DNA of 64,000 bases from Allolobophora icterica (lineage: Eukaryota; Annelida; Clitellata; Crassiclitellata; Lumbricidae). The stretch covers positions 45,673,320 through 45,737,319 of the forward strand of contig OY744615.1 of NCBI GenBank assembly GCA_963556255.1, given 5' to 3'. Position 1 is the stretch's first letter; every line of letters starts with the position of its first letter. The notes under the pieces were generated by a model. It searched no databases, was not told the origin of the DNA, and saw only the letters and a list, made by a program, of their open reading frames with translations. The translations under genes and the position numbers were made by a program. Below, piece after piece: positions 1 through 12,846 of the stretch.

Positions 1-381
1 TGGACGGAATATTGCTACAGATGCTCGTAGGTTTTTAGCGGATCCCTCTGGCCTCGGTGGGAGGATAGCAATTGTTTTTAATCAGTTAAATGCTTGTCAT
101 CTTTCTGGTACACTTTCCCAAATAAATTTTCCTTTTTAATTTTTCAAAATGCTTCAAGCATTCCTTCCACCCATACAGCTTCAGCAGTTGTATTGCAGCT
201 TGTTCCTGGTTTGTATTGCTGAAATGTAAATACTGCAATTCTGACCAGTTTCTGGATAGCAAATTAATGCATCATATGCTTATTTTTATGTTAAGTTGAT
301 AGACTATTGTGGTAAGCTTTCAATGTTTGTTGAATTTCCAGATCCAGTTTTGTGGATTTTTTAAAATTAAGATATCTGACG

Positions 382-3300
382 ATGTCGGGCATCACACTTT
401 CAGAAGAAGTTATCCTGAGCTTAACTGGGAAAAAGACATCACAACTGTCTCAGATGAAAGAACTGGAGTAAGTTCAGCATTGTATAAATATTAGGACTAT
501 AGAACATGCGATTGGACAAGTCCCTGCAGCAAATTGATTTGATCTATTGATCATAAATTATGATCTGTTGATGCTGAATTGTGATCTGTTGGTCATGAAT
601 TATGATCTGTTGATCATAATCGTTGATCATAAATTATGATCCAATGATCATAAATTATGATCTGGTGATCATAAATTCTCCAACATGTTACATAATCATG
701 CAACACAATACACAATCATCTGACACACTACACAATCATCCAGCACGTTACACAATCATCCAATGCGCTACACAATCATCCAACATGCTACACAATTATC
801 CAAAACACTACACAATCATCCAAAACGCTACTTAATTATAAAATTATCACATAATCAACTACTGTTAATTTTGTCATTTTTCTTCTGAGCAGCCTGAGTG
901 GCAGCAAGATAAAGCGAGTCGATCCCGGTGCCTTTAAGAAACTAGGGAACCTAAGGAGTCTAAAGTTGTCCAACAACCAGATCCGTTCGTTGTCTTTCGA
1001 GTTCAGCTTAAGTCAGCTGCAACGCTTAGACATCAAAGAGAACTGCATCAGTTCTCTGGAATTTCTTCACCAGCTTCCGAATCTCGAGGAAATCGTCTTT
1101 GAATGCAACGGTCTCGAGGTATGTAATGTCTTACAGTGCTTACACTAAGGTAAGAGGAAGAAGAGCAGTGCCAAGAGTCAGTCGCATTGTTCCACCGACA
1201 GTACGGTCAGTGTCCTCATTATAGCTGAGTGTGGGGTGCGTGATAGTCTAGTGGCTAGTGCACTGGACTGTTAACCAAGAGGTCAGAGGTTCAAATCCCC
1301 ACCAGATCAGAAATTTGTCAAGATTTCTGCCCCACCTGTGCCCCATAGCCAACTTGGCTATAAGGAGTACATTAACCATACACTGTCGGTGGGAAGATGA
1401 GGCGGCAAGGGAGAGAACTGGCCACCTGCTTTCATAAGCTGAAGCTAAGAAAATGAAGTCGCTATCACCTGATGCTCGTGGCTGCCTTTCAGGCAAGCTT
1501 AAAGGACTGCTCTTCTTCTTCTATTATGTTATTTATATTATATTTTAAAATAATACTATCATGTTTTTATTTTCCAGGCGTGGCAGACTCACGTTGCAGT
1601 TCTGCTGTGTCCAAAGTTAACAAAGATTAACAATAATCCTACAGCAAAACTTCAATTGGCTGTGAATGGTTGTCAGGAGGCTTGCTGGAATCTGGTAAAC
1701 ATGTTATTCTTCCCCAAGGTTTTCACTTGGTGAAGTTAACTTAAGAGATCCAATCTAATCTCCAGGTTTCTGTAGTGCCATATTCTTGTAATGTACGAGA
1801 ACTTGTTCAGTGATCGCTTCTCAGCAAAGCCCCGCTATGAGTGAAAGCAGGGAATTTCCATGAAAGTAAAGAATTATAGCAAAAGGTCTTGATTACAAAG
1901 TCCATGAAATGGGAAAAAGTGCTTATCTCAAAATTTAATGCTAATCCTAATAACTAATACTAAATAGAGAATGAAAAACTGGTTCACTGAGTCTCCTTGT
2001 ATTTAGGTTTCATTGTACATTTCCTGCACAGTTCTTTTTAACTGCTGCTTGGTCGGGCAAGTTCTTTGGGGTGCTCGATAGTGTAGTGGTTAGTGTGCTG
2101 GACTATCAATTGTAAGGTCAGGGGTTCAGATCCAGAAATTTGGTTCGAGATTTCTGCTCTACCTGCGCCCCCTAGCCAACTCAGCTATAATGAGTACACT
2201 GACTGTACAGTGTAATCTTTGTTAAATGTTATGAATTCTGTTAAACATTTTTTTCATTAATTGCTGTGTAGAGATGCTGCATAAATCTAACATAGCAATT
2301 TAATTTAATATAGCTATTTAATTTAATTTCATATAGCAATTTAATTTAAAATAGCAATTTTATTTTATTTAATGTAGAATTTTATTTCCATTCTTGTATA
2401 TTCAGATGGAGTCCGTTTGGGTTGAAGAATTTTTCGACTCGGATCTGACAGAATCGAATCTTGTGTCAAAAACAAACGAATTTCTACACAAAGTTCGTGC
2501 GAAAAAGTTGTCAGGATCGAGCGTTCCTGTTCAGTTCAAGGATTTCTTGGTAGGTTATCTTTACAAAGAAACTATGGCAAGAATATTTGTAATTAGAGTA
2601 GGCTGTGGTGCGCGATGAGGTGTGCTGGACTGTCAACTGCCAGGTTGGGGATTCAGATCCAGGGCAGAAATTTGTTACTACTTCACCTGCACCCCTAACC
2701 AAATTAGCTGTAATGAGTACTGTACACTGAATGTGGTGTACACACCGTCTATGGAAGATCAGACGGTGAGGAAGAAGAATGGTCACCCGCCCTCCTATGC
2801 CGAGGCTGAGAAAATGAAGTCGCTAGCACTTCATAGCCATGGCCGCCTCTTGGGGTTAGGTTAACCCTTTTAGTGACGAGAGGGATTAGTTTTCCATACA
2901 TTTTAGTACACGCTCGTCATTAAAGTGTTAAGGGACTGCTCCTCTTCGTCTAAGTATTTCTTAAATTACTGTACTAGCTTCCTGTGGTTATGGGGAATAG
3001 TAAATGAGCTATATAAATCATTACTTGTCCAGTTGGAATTTTGAATATGAATTGAAATTTTTATTCATTCATTTTCCATCATTGAGCATATTGTGCATTA
3101 GCCCAATCAATCCAAATGATTAGGTCAGATTTTGATGCCTCAGCAAAATAAACTCAATAAACTGTGGAGATTGTCTTTGTCTCAGATGAAGAGACTCTGC
3201 GAGGAATTCTTTAAGCAGCTTGAGACGAAGAAGCTTGCATCGAAGACAATGGAAGACGAAGATACGGCAGAAACAGATGAAGACGAAGTAGACATCGAGG

Positions 3301-6300
3301 AAATCTTCGTTAGTAAATCGTCGTTAATAGATTTTCATTAGTAAATCTTTTTTAGTAGATCTTCATTGATAAATCTTCGTTCGTGAATCTTCATTTGTAA
3401 ATCTTCTTTCGTAAATCTTCATTAGTAACCGTCCTAATCATCTTGTTACTTTATTAATTGAGTGCAATTAGGTTGCAAACGCTTCGTAACCTTGGCGGTC
3501 TTTAGAGATCGTAGCGCACTGAGTAGTTTCTTGTAGGAGTGCTATCAAAATGTGCAGATGCAATACAATGTAAGGAGAGAGTAATAAAAGAAACATGTAC
3601 ATATGTATGTAACATATATGTATATTACATATATGTGTGTAACATGTATGTATGTAACATGTGTGTATATTACATGTATGTGTGTAACATGTATGTAACA
3701 TGTATGTGTGTAACATGTGTGTATATTACATGTATGTATGTAATGTGTATATTACATGTATGTGACACTGTGTGTAACATGTATGTATGTGACATGTGTA
3801 TATTACATGTATGTGTGTAACATGTATGTATATATGTAACATGTATGTATGTAATATACCTTTGGTGCAGGTTCCTCTACATGATTACGATCCGATCCAC
3901 TTCCTTCGCTGTCACTTCAACGACAAAAAAGCGATAAAAAATGGTCACCACGACGACGACCCAACCGATGAACTCACGAACGTCTGGTGGTGTGCGATGG
4001 AACCAAATCCTCAGAACTCGGGTACAAGGAAAATTTGTTCTTGGAAGAAATTAATTATGTTTTAAATTAAGTCTTTTTGACTGTTAAGACAAGTCTGTGT
4101 TTGAGTCAGAATTTCTGACCTTTCGGGAATTCTGGGTTTAATTAATGTGTTTGGTTTTCAATTTAATTAATGTATTTGTATTTAGTTCAGAGGAATAGTC
4201 CCATAAGAGGCAGCAATGGGTATGAAGTGTTAGTGACTTCATTTTCTTAGCCTTGGCATATGAGGGTGCGTTGCCGGTCTTCTCCCTTGCCATCTCATCT
4301 TTCCACCGACAGTATATGGTAAGTGTTCTCATCATAGCTGAGTTGGCATGGGGGCGCACACAGAGCAGAAATTCAAAACAAATTTCAAATGCTCTGGTGA
4401 GGTATCTTTCTTGTGGTGGGGATCTATTGGTGCATGCTGGACTGTCAGTGTGGAGGTTGGGGGCGGGTGTTCGACTCCCTGCCAGAACGTATGCCAATGG
4501 TGAGAAAATTACGTTAGTGTTACGTAGTAAAATTACATTAGTGTTATGCAGTAACACTTCATTCCCATGGCTGCACCTTGATGTTGATTAAGAAACCGCC
4601 TCATCCTCCTCATCTTTTGTATAAGACCTTTGACAACCTCTAAGAAGCTCTGAATTTAGATTTACCAGATTCCCATTCTATGTTCCCCATGAAATCTGGG
4701 TCGGTTGAGATTGGCTAATTGGGTCAGTTTCTTGTTTACATCTTTAGCCGAGACAACAGGAGTCGTGGCGACCTGTGGAGGCGATTGCGTCTGCCTCATC
4801 GACTGCAACACAGGTTTAGTTATGAAGAGATATCGGCAAGTCAAGGAGGTAATTAATTAAGTTTATTGATAGATAATTAATTTATTTTAATAATAGATAA
4901 TTAATTTATTTATTTTAATAATAGATTTAGAGTTAATTCAATCGAAGTATGGTATTTAATGGCAGAGTTTCAGTTGTTAGACTGTTTCTGTGTTACATTC
5001 ATGCGTTCGATGTTTAAATTTCACAGGCAGACACATTTCCATGAACTGATTCATTTCGAGCATTTATATAGCATCAGTTTTAAGCCGTTCCAGTTGTACA
5101 TTTTATTGTCTCCAGGGCAAATAATAATAATAATCAATGGGAATGCCATTTGCCTCTCCAGGACATTACTATCGCTGCCTGAGTTCTACTGAGATGGGGC
5201 TTCACACAATAATAGCATTCTTCAGAATAATAATAACTGCAACAACAGTAATAATAATAATGGTAAGAAAAATTAATTGTGATGGTAAGAATAATTCTAA
5301 AAATGATGCTAACAATTTTTTCGTAAGTTACAACAACAATGATTACAAAATTATGAATATGATCGTAGATCATCTTAAACTGGTTTGAATCCTCGTTTCT
5401 TCTAGGTTTCATTCTTTTCTGTTTTTTGCCAGTATTTTGTGTTAGTTTTGCAATAATATCTTTTGTAACCTTTGACTTGAATGACTTTAAATAATGTCTG
5501 TCGTAGCAATTCTACTGTTTGGCTTGGACGACGTTAACTCTTGAAAGCGATGGAATACAAAGAAAATCCAATATCTTAGCTGTGTCAGGTACGGTTTACA
5601 TTAATTACTTCTTTCTGTAATTGCTCGTGTATATGTTGAGATAATATTGCAGTAATATATCTGGTGATAATCGGCATTATATTCCGTTTTACTTCATTTG
5701 CCATGAACTGTTAGATCAATTGCTTGTATTAATTTTTTATCATAAATCTAATTACTTTAGAAGCCCATCTTATTGGAGGTGTCTTCAGTTTGGAGGGTAT
5801 AGCTTCCTTTTTGCAGGATACTTTGCACTGGCTCCCCATCCAGGAGCAAATTCAGTTTAAGATCCTGACCCATATGCACAATGGTCTTGTTGGCTCTGCT
5901 CCATCGTACCTCAGGGACTTCTGCATTTCACTCGAGATCCTCAATCCCAGGTCGTGGCACCCTTTGTTCAGCTTCCCATGGACTCCTGACTTTCCCTTGT
6001 ATGCATACTGCTACAGTTAAGTCCAGAAGCTGTGCATAAGTTGGGCCCACCACGTGGAATCGACTTTCTCAAGAACTGCAGCTCGAGCTCCTCAGTCTAT
6101 CCCTTTCAAAGTTTTGCCAGTGGCTGAAGTCTGTATTATTCGACAGTAATTTCACCGGTTCGGGTCAGGAGCGCCAATGATGAGTTTTTCTTGAAGTGGC
6201 ACTTTATAAATGTCAGATTACAATTACCGGTACGCATTTTTGGAAAAGATCTTTCATTTTTTGGTTAATATTTCTATTTTTATTTAGTAATGTTTGCTTT

Positions 6301-9300
6301 TTGCTTCTGTGTAGGTATTTACTGTAAAAGTTTCTCGCCTTACCTTAACACTGCTGAGGAGCTTCTACCCTCACCTATGATGAGTTAGTTACCTATTGTT
6401 TATTGAATTCAGGTCACAATGGTCACCTGAAGCTTCTTCATCCGGGCCAGTTGGTATGCTACGCTGAACACGGTTCCGGTCGACCGAACAAAGCCGTCCA
6501 AGACTTTTACTACAGCTGCCTCATGTTCCATCCTCAGCAGAAATCGTGGCTCTTCTGTAAGTGGTCGACTTCTGCTTATACAAAGACACTTCATCATTCG
6601 ATAGTGGCGCTTGATAAATACAAAATAATAATAGTAATCGCTCGTATTATTACAAAATATCATAGGAGTATGTCAAGTATGCACAGGAAATGCTGCGTAG
6701 TATCCAGTCGCAGAGCGAATAACATCCAAGAAGTTGCTACTTGCTTCGTAAAAGAAGCTCTGTCTTTTAGTTTTGAGTTGACAAAGTATGGTATGGTATG
6801 GTATCTTGGAATTTATAAAGCGCCTTTCACAGTTTGAACTATTCTCAGCACTTGAGCCTTGCGGAAACAGAAAAGACTGTGTACCAGATTGTGCCAGTTT
6901 TGTTTCATCGATATGTCTTCCAGAGGTCTTTAAGAGCTGCTTTATAAATACTGAAATCTGTTGCAGGTGGTTCTTCTGATACGACGATCACATTGTTTGA
7001 CATCGGTACGCCAAAGGGAGAACAGTACTCTAGCGAAATCAAGTATGCTGAGTTGCTAACCTAACTGTAAATCATTTCATTAAGTATTCTAACCCTGAAT
7101 GTAATATTGTTTCATTAACTATACTAACTAACTGTACTAATTGTATCGATTATAAGGAAATCTCAAAATGTTAAAATTACTTTAAGTGTTGTTCTAAATT
7201 GAACCATTTTTTTTCTGTAAGTTATTACAATCGCATGAATTTTTTTAAATTTAATAAAATCTATAAATGTCAGACATATTTGAGTAATTTTCATGCAATG
7301 CTAAGATCGAACATGAAAGCTCAATTTTTGCAAAGTAAACTTGAATTTAAGCAAAGTGAAAAAGAAACTGAAAGCTGTTTGAAAATGGAATTCATCATAA
7401 TTTACACTGGGGATGTAAATTGATATACATATATTAAATATATATATGTAAGTTTATATTATATATATATATATATTATATACATAAGTTTATATTCTGT
7501 TTTGCTTGTCTTTCCAGACAGCTTGTTATTTTTAATACAAAGCCAGCGGCTCTGTTAGTAAACATGGTTTTCCATGAATCAACTGGCCATCTGGTGGCCG
7601 GGACACAGAAAGGTTGTTTCGCTTGGCCTGTCGACGACGATAAGATCAAAACAAAGGGATCAGCCAAACGCTAGTGAGTTGCTCGATTAGATTATCGGAT
7701 TACTGCTAATTATGATTAATTTAATTTAGTTACTAATTAGTAGTTTATAGATGTGGTTGTTATGCTGTCCTGTTTCATTCGAATTGACTGGGTTGAGGAT
7801 CTGGTTTGAAGTCTTGTGCAAGATTTGGATGTTGCTGTAAATGCTTGAAGATTAGATTTATAAAGGTGCTAATTTTCACGGAAGATTTTTTCGGAATTTA
7901 TATTGAGCCTTCGGTGGGAAAAGAGTCTGTTGGAGAGTGTTTCCGAGTGTTTCCGATTAACATTACAATGACTTCTTGAAAGAAAAAACAGCTGGTCAAT
8001 GATTGATAAATCCTGTGTGCTTGGTTCAAGACGGTGTCTAATTTTCACTGAAGAATTAAATTTTATTTAAGTTATGGTTTTTATCTGAAGGATTTAAGAA
8101 CAATAACTGGTATGTTTATGTTGAGGTGTTATGTAGTTCCTTTATGAACCTACCACAGGTGTCGGAGTACGGTTTAAGTTAATGCTTTAAGACTTTAACG
8201 ATGAGCTGCATTGGTTTCCCAGTCACTTTTAGTACACTCGTTAAAAGTACAAATTGTACATTTTCGATGTTTCAGTGAACCTTCTCTTGAGCTGCAGCTG
8301 CCATGTGAGCAGAAGATGGTCGATGGTCTCACACTTCTAAACGCCGATTATGTCGGTCAGTTGATCAATTGTATAATCCTAAATGTTATGTTGCTTTGTG
8401 GGGAATCTAGATTGGGGTCTGTGGAGATAGACTCCAAGAGGCCAACCAGCCATACATGTCAATGTCACAGCCAGATCTTATCACGGCCTCATCTTCAGTG
8501 ATTGGCTTTTGGTCACTGTGGCCCAAAACTGTTGGTTTTGCTTGAAAATTTATATAATGCCACTTTAAGAGAGGCTCATCAGAGGCACTCCCGACATGAT
8601 AGCACAAATAATAGTTGAGTAGAAAGGCGATGCTTGATAGTGTAGTGGTTAGCGGGCTGGACTGTCAATTAAGAGGCCAGGGGTTCAAATCCCCACCAGG
8701 GCAGCAATGTGGTTCAAGATTTCTGTGTGCCCCGTAGCCAACTCAGCTATAATGGGTACACTGACCGTACACTGTCAGTGGGAAGATGAGACGGCGAGGG
8801 AGAGGACTGGCCACCCATCCTCATATGCTGAGGCTAAGAAAATGAAGTCGCTAACACTTCATACCCATGGCTGTCTCAGGGCTAGCTTAAGGGACTGCTA
8901 AAAAAGAAGAATGGTTTACAAGTGGTTATGGAAGCGTGACAAAGAAAGGTCACACAGTCAGGTCAGACTAGGCCGTGTAATTTGTTCATGTTGACCATCA
9001 GTTGGTGCCTTGTGCATTAGACACCAGAAGTTGTTAATTAATAATATTCACTGCCGATAGTGTTTGATGTCGTGTGTTCACTGCCCAATCTTTTCACATA
9101 ATAATCACTGTGGGACACAGTGGCTGATTGGTTAGAGCACTTGCCTTGTAACGTGGAGAGTACGGGTTCGATTCTCCTCCCCTGTTACTGCGTAGGACCC
9201 TGAGCAAATCCTTCAATCATAACTGCTCAGCGCCATCAATTGATGATTGGTCGTTAGATAATGTTGCCTAATGAATGCATAATAATAATAATGTCTTAAA

Positions 9301-12300
9301 TGTAATAATTAAATAATAGCAATAATTTCTTAATGAGCTGTGTAGCTGAGATCTTCTGGTGATTACAGCGTGCAAGTGTGTTGCCAGTGGCCGCATTTTC
9401 ATCTTCAGTTTAACGAAAGCCCTCAAACAGATGAATATCCAGATATCGCAGTTGGAATGGTGCCAGACGAACACGGATTTCATCAGCCTCAGCTCAAGAA
9501 ACGGTGATTCAACCTCAAACTAATTTATGTAGTGCTATTACTTATGCGTGTGTATCTGTATGATGTTATTTGTAACTGAACTGTTTGAGTCGTTAATCTG
9601 AATTTAAGTCATTAACCCTCAGGTCATCTTGATTATAATTATCTTTGTCTGGTCATACCTAAAAGTAGAAATGTTCTTGGTGAGCAAGTTTCTCCAGTTG
9701 CTGGACCTAGGTTTCGATGCTTTCTTCCTGTATCTGCTCGTTGTGCTCAGTTACTTATATGATTTTGTTCTCAACTTAAAACTTATCCTATTGAGATTGC
9801 TCATATCCACCATAGCTGCCTCTGTGTTGTAGTGGACTGATCTTCTAGATATTGACCTGATTTATATGGCATGGTTGTTTGGTGACACCATCAGTTGATG
9901 TGTTGTGCGTTAGAAACTGTTGCCTTAGAAGTTACAAATTAATTACTAATAAAGAATCTGTTGATGCTAGACGTTGTCAGCCTAAATTCTGTGAGAGTTT
10001 CTTAAGCTGAGAAGTTCATCTGTAAACAGCTGGAAAGTCACCAAATGCCGGTGTTTAAACGCTTAAATAACAACTCCAACTCATCCTCTGACGAGTCTTT
10101 CTTGAAGTGGCGCTATATAAATTTGCAGTTACCATTACCTCTGATAGGCATTTGCTGTCATTTATATTAATGGTAATTAAGACAATTTAGCATCGTTAGT
10201 AGCAAGCTACTTGTAGGATGCTTTACATGTCATCTGTCAGAGCAATTGCTAAGAGTTACATAGTATCTTTGTAACTGTGTTTTAAAAACAGGAGTAGTTT
10301 TGGCTTCCTGAATAGACACAGCAAGACTGTTCCAGGCCCATGGGTCAGTGAATCAAAAGGCCCGATCCTTGCCCGTTTTAGTCTAATAAAATGATTATTT
10401 CCAGTATGCTAACAAAAAGATGATATATACTGTTGATAGGGATCCTAGCATGTGGTGATGACCAGGGAAGAATCTGGCTGTATAACCTACAGACGTGGCT
10501 GGAGTCGAAGAGCAAAACGGAAGCGGAGATATTTCTACCATCCAGGGTTTGTTCTTTGTCTGGTCTTGTAATTTCTATGCAATACAATACAACTGTATTT
10601 GATATTGCCTCCCTTCCAGAGATCAGAAGTGCACACACGACCATACAACAGAATATAGAGCAACTGTGGTTGAAAGACTTGCTCAGGGTCTTTACACAGT
10701 GACTGCCTTAGGGGAGGCTTGAACCCATACGCTCCGTGTGACAAGGCGAGCGTTCTAACCAGTTGGCTACCATGCCACATGGTATAGACTGTTTTCAAAG
10801 TGGACAAGAGATATGCCAAGTCCAGTCAGTGTTTCAGTTGTAAAAAGAGATCTGGGAGGGTCTAAAATTTTACAGATCACCACAGTACATGAATGCAGGT
10901 CAAAATTAATGTTAATATGTTGCACACAAAACAACTGAGCACCGGTTAAGACTAGACCCCCAATATTTCAGTTATGTAGCTGAGTGGGTTAGAAGAAGAG
11001 ACAGGGTTGAACCCTAAGCCCTTGAGAACTACAACACTGAACCAGCTGATTTCAGGTCAGTCTTTGTGGAGATTGCAAGAGACTGGAGTCATTTTCAGGT
11101 CAACAGTTGTAATCGTACATTTTATTATGCTCCTTCATGAGAAGCTCCTCAGAGGTATGTACGTCTGATGTAATGACACAAAATCGTCATCAAATCTGTG
11201 AGCATGGGTTGGCTGGTATTGTGTTTCTGGAGGGTCTGTTGTGAAGTTGGTAAACTAAATAATTTTTATGACCTTTGTGATTTTAGATTCTGCCGTGGCC
11301 CTCATGTCAGTTGGGTCCGAGATTGGAAGACCAACGCATGAAGGACGTACTCGACAAACCAGAGGTTTGTTTGCAGCTGTTTGTTTCCTTTCTTCGTAAC
11401 CGATTGGGCATATTTGACTAAGATTATTTTGACAGGCTTTCTTGTATTGTATTTGGCTGTGGACAAAGACTGTTGTGCTTCTTAACAAAGCTTTGCACTT
11501 TGGTGAAAGATTTTCAACTGTTCAATCGCCCTTTGAAGAGAGCTGGAGGCGCTTACAGATAATTAACTAGCAATCACTTTTAATTGGTAAAAATTAAAGT
11601 GTTAGGACGTCAACTGACAGTTGTAAAGCATCCTGGAATTAGCTCGCTGCATGTGATGCTTCGGAACTGTTACCATGAAAATTACAATGTGCCTCGTGAC
11701 TTAGGCTGTGATGGTAACTTGTGCGTTTTGGTGACATACGACTGATTAGTTGAGTGCAGGTCATACTACCAGTATATACCTTAAGCGTGTAGAATTATTA
11801 GGCCTTTTAAATCCATAGCGGAATTCGCTGGGTAACATTGCTGGAGTTAACCATGCTAAACTTCATAAAACACTGTCATTGTTTTAGTCTTTTAGCATCA
11901 GTATATTTCAGGATGGTTCCTTCTGGAAATTCTTCAAAACCATGATCCAAGCTTTGAAGGCTCTTTCAGCTCTTCACAATTATCTTTGTCTGGTCATACC
12001 TAAATCAAGAACTGTTCTTGGTGAACGGGGTTTTCGGTTGCTGGACCTACTATCTGGAACTATCTCCCTGTGTCTCTGCTCAGTCGCTTGTATCATTTCG
12101 TTCTCAGCTTAAAACAATTACATCGTTCAGACGGCTTATCCATCTTACGGACTGATCTTCTGGATATAGACCTGATTACGGCTTGGTTTTGGTGTGCTAT
12201 CGGTTGATGCCTTATGCAATAGACACCGGCGCTATACAAGTTACTAATTACAATTACGTGTAAACACAACCACAAACACCAGAATCAAACATGACAACTT

Positions 12301-12632
12301 CAAAATGGACGACTAACTCACGGGGTAACTGATGACATCAGACACTCTTGCTATGTAAGTGTAATGCAATTAGAAGCGTCCATCGACTGATGCCGTGAGC
12401 ATTAGTACAGTGGTGCTACAGAAACTATTACACTAGATTTCTGTGGCATAAATGGTGTTGGAGTTTGTGAAATATAAATAGATCTGAAATGGTTAATGTT
12501 ATGTTTTGATTCCAGCCGCTGGTCGTCAATGCAGTCACCATAACGAGCGATCACAACTACATCGTTGGTGTTACGGACTGTAATCTCGTTTGCGTTTGGA
12601 AGAAAACGGCTGGAAAGGATCCACAAAAGTAG
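382..12632 (+). CDS. LRWD1: LRWD1/ORCA, leucine-rich repeat and WD repeat-containing protein 1, complete
   Basis: Sixteen exons join in frame to 640 codons plus stop; vertebrate LRWD1 is about 647. Exons: 382-467, 893-1118, 1578-1694, 2406-2549, 3186-3308, 3871-4021, 4748-4848, 5507-5588, 6413-6556, 6967-7042, 7518-7673, 8276-8355, 9369-9503, 10440-10546, 11287-11364, 12516-12632. All introns are GT-AG. Residues ~25-150 are leucine-rich repeats (LSLSG/LKLSNNQIRSL spacing); ~150-232 are a charged linker; ~233-640 are WD40 repeats with LRWD1-like stretches such as VATCGGDCVCLIDC, FYCLAWTTL, ILACGDDQGRIWLYNL and the last blade VGVTDCNLVCVWKK. Family knowledge: LRWD1 binds the origin recognition complex and repressive histone methyl marks, stabilises ORC on chromatin and acts in heterochromatin organisation. 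The start is the first ATG in the exon opening at 342, after a possible 3' splice site (340-341), so an upstream non-coding exon is likely. Introns are full of SINE and LINE copies. Confidence 0.93.
540..840 (+). repeat. Two adjoining minisatellites in LRWD1 intron 1
   Basis: 540-690 repeats TTGATCATAAATTATGATC-like palindromic units. 690-840 repeats about 21 bases of CACAATCATCCAACATGCTA. Confidence 0.8.
1233..1523 (+). mobile_element. tRNA-derived SINE, family B, near full length
   Basis: The head has an A-box match TAGTCTAGTGG and a B-box match GGTTCAAATCC, 40 bases apart as in tRNA genes. The body runs through ...CAACTTGGCTATAAGGAGTAC..., ...GTCGGTGGGAAGATGAGGCG..., ...AAAATGAAGTCGCTA... 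to GGACTGCTCTTCTTCTTCT. It lies in LRWD1 intron 2. Confidence 0.8.
2067..2948 (+). mobile_element. SINE family B, two partial copies flanking LRWD1 exon 4
   Basis: The first, 2067-2215, is the tRNA-like head and first body part only. The second, 2600-2948, has a degraded head (B box lost to GGATTCAGATCC), the full body and the tail GGGACTGCTCCTCTTCG, with a 60-base insertion near 2868-2930. Exon 4 (2406-2549) lies between them. Confidence 0.65.
3301..3426 (+). repeat. 14-bp minisatellite spanning the 5' splice site of LRWD1 exon 5
   Basis: Nine back-to-back 14-base units like AAATCTTCGTTAGT, exactly in period. The first 8 bases of unit 1 (3301-3308) are the last coding bases of exon 5 and the following GTTAGT is the real donor. 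Later units keep AAATCTTC plus a GT-containing donor remnant (GTTAGT, GTTCGT, TTTAGT), so exon end and donor were copied together. Confidence 0.8.
3590..3860 (+). repeat. GTATGTAACATGTATGT-type repeat in LRWD1 intron 5
   Basis: Alternating GTATGTGTGTAACAT and GTGTATATTACAT units run almost to the exon 6 acceptor at 3870. Cys/Tyr-rich peptides here are artefacts. Confidence 0.85.
4185..4495 (-). mobile_element. SINE family B copy, rearranged
   Basis: Antisense body (GACTTCATTTTCTTAGCC, ATCTTTCCACCGACAGTATA, TCATCATAGCTGAGTTGGC) followed by a head in the opposite order, so it is scrambled. Confidence 0.5.
5770..6230 (+). pseudogene. L2/CR1-type LINE 3' end in LRWD1 intron
   Basis: Translation gives LHWLPIQEQIQFKILTHMHN then GLVGSAPSYL, the typical C-terminal RT-linked segment of CR1/L2 elements, followed by the 3' tail ...GGCACTTTATAAATGTCAGATTACAATTACC. 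Frame breaks follow. Confidence 0.75.
8625..8912 (+). mobile_element. tRNA-derived SINE, family B, near full length
   Basis: Same order as the copy at 1233-1523: TAGTGTAGTGG A box, GGTTCAAATCC B box, GGGACTGCT tail. It lies in LRWD1 intron 12. Confidence 0.8.
9114..9290 (+). mobile_element. tRNA-derived SINE, family A, full length
   Basis: A-box match TGGCTGATTGG in GGTTAGAGCACTTGCC and B-box match GGTTCGATTCT give a tRNA-like head. The body has ACTGCGTAGGACCCTGAGC, AAATCCTTCAATCATAACTG, CTCAGCGCCATCAATTGATG, and ends ATGCATAATAATAATAATG. It lies in LRWD1 intron 12, just before exon 13. Confidence 0.8.
9630..9960 (+). repeat. LINE 3'-end fragment in LRWD1 intron, copy 1
   Basis: The sequence from TTATCTTTGTCTGGTCATAC to the block CAGTTGATGTGTTGTGCG is about 75-80% like 11975-12245 and partly like 61305-61385. 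One frame keeps the 'vp..RT..GerAF...W..LP..l' trace of a CR1/L2 C-terminus. Confidence 0.5.
10562..10790 (-). mobile_element. SINE family A copy, antisense
   Basis: It ends with GCTTGAACCCATACGCTCC and GCGTTCTAACCAGTTGGCTACC, the reverse of the B and A boxes; the body is a variant with CAATACAATACAACTGTATT. Confidence 0.65.
11975..12245 (+). repeat. LINE 3'-end fragment in LRWD1 intron, copy 2
   Basis: Second copy of the family seen at 9630-9960, ending GACACCGGCGCTATACAAG. It lies between the last two LRWD1 exons. Confidence 0.5.
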
Positions 12633-12701
12633 ATGTCAGTTTACCAAGAACCGCCTGACGTTGCCAACAGTTTTAGAGATTTTTAATGAATTGATTAGAC
12701 A

Positions 12702-12707
12702 AAATAA
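12702..12707 (+). terminator. LRWD1 polyadenylation signal
   Basis: AATAAA lies 70 bases after the LRWD1 stop codon. It is the first such hexamer downstream and fits a short 3' UTR. Confidence 0.6.
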
Positions 12708-12840
12708 AGAAGTGATTTTTAAGGAACCCAGCAGTCTTGACTCATGGACATAGCAACTTTTAAATTTGTTTGAGGAACTATTGCATTGTCTAGCTGTGCC
12801 AAATTTTTGTTTTACGGAGATACATGATTTTTAAAAGATT

Positions 12841-12846
12841 TTTATT
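12841..12846 (-). terminator. RAMAC polyadenylation signal (candidate)
   Basis: TTTATT on the + strand reads AATAAA on -, about 390 bases after the RAMAC stop. It would place the 3' ends of RAMAC and LRWD1 within about 150 bases of each other. Confidence 0.45.

Noticed and set aside
9114..9200. tRNA gene
   Set aside because: A and B boxes are present but no full cloverleaf can be formed and the sequence continues into a repeated SINE body.
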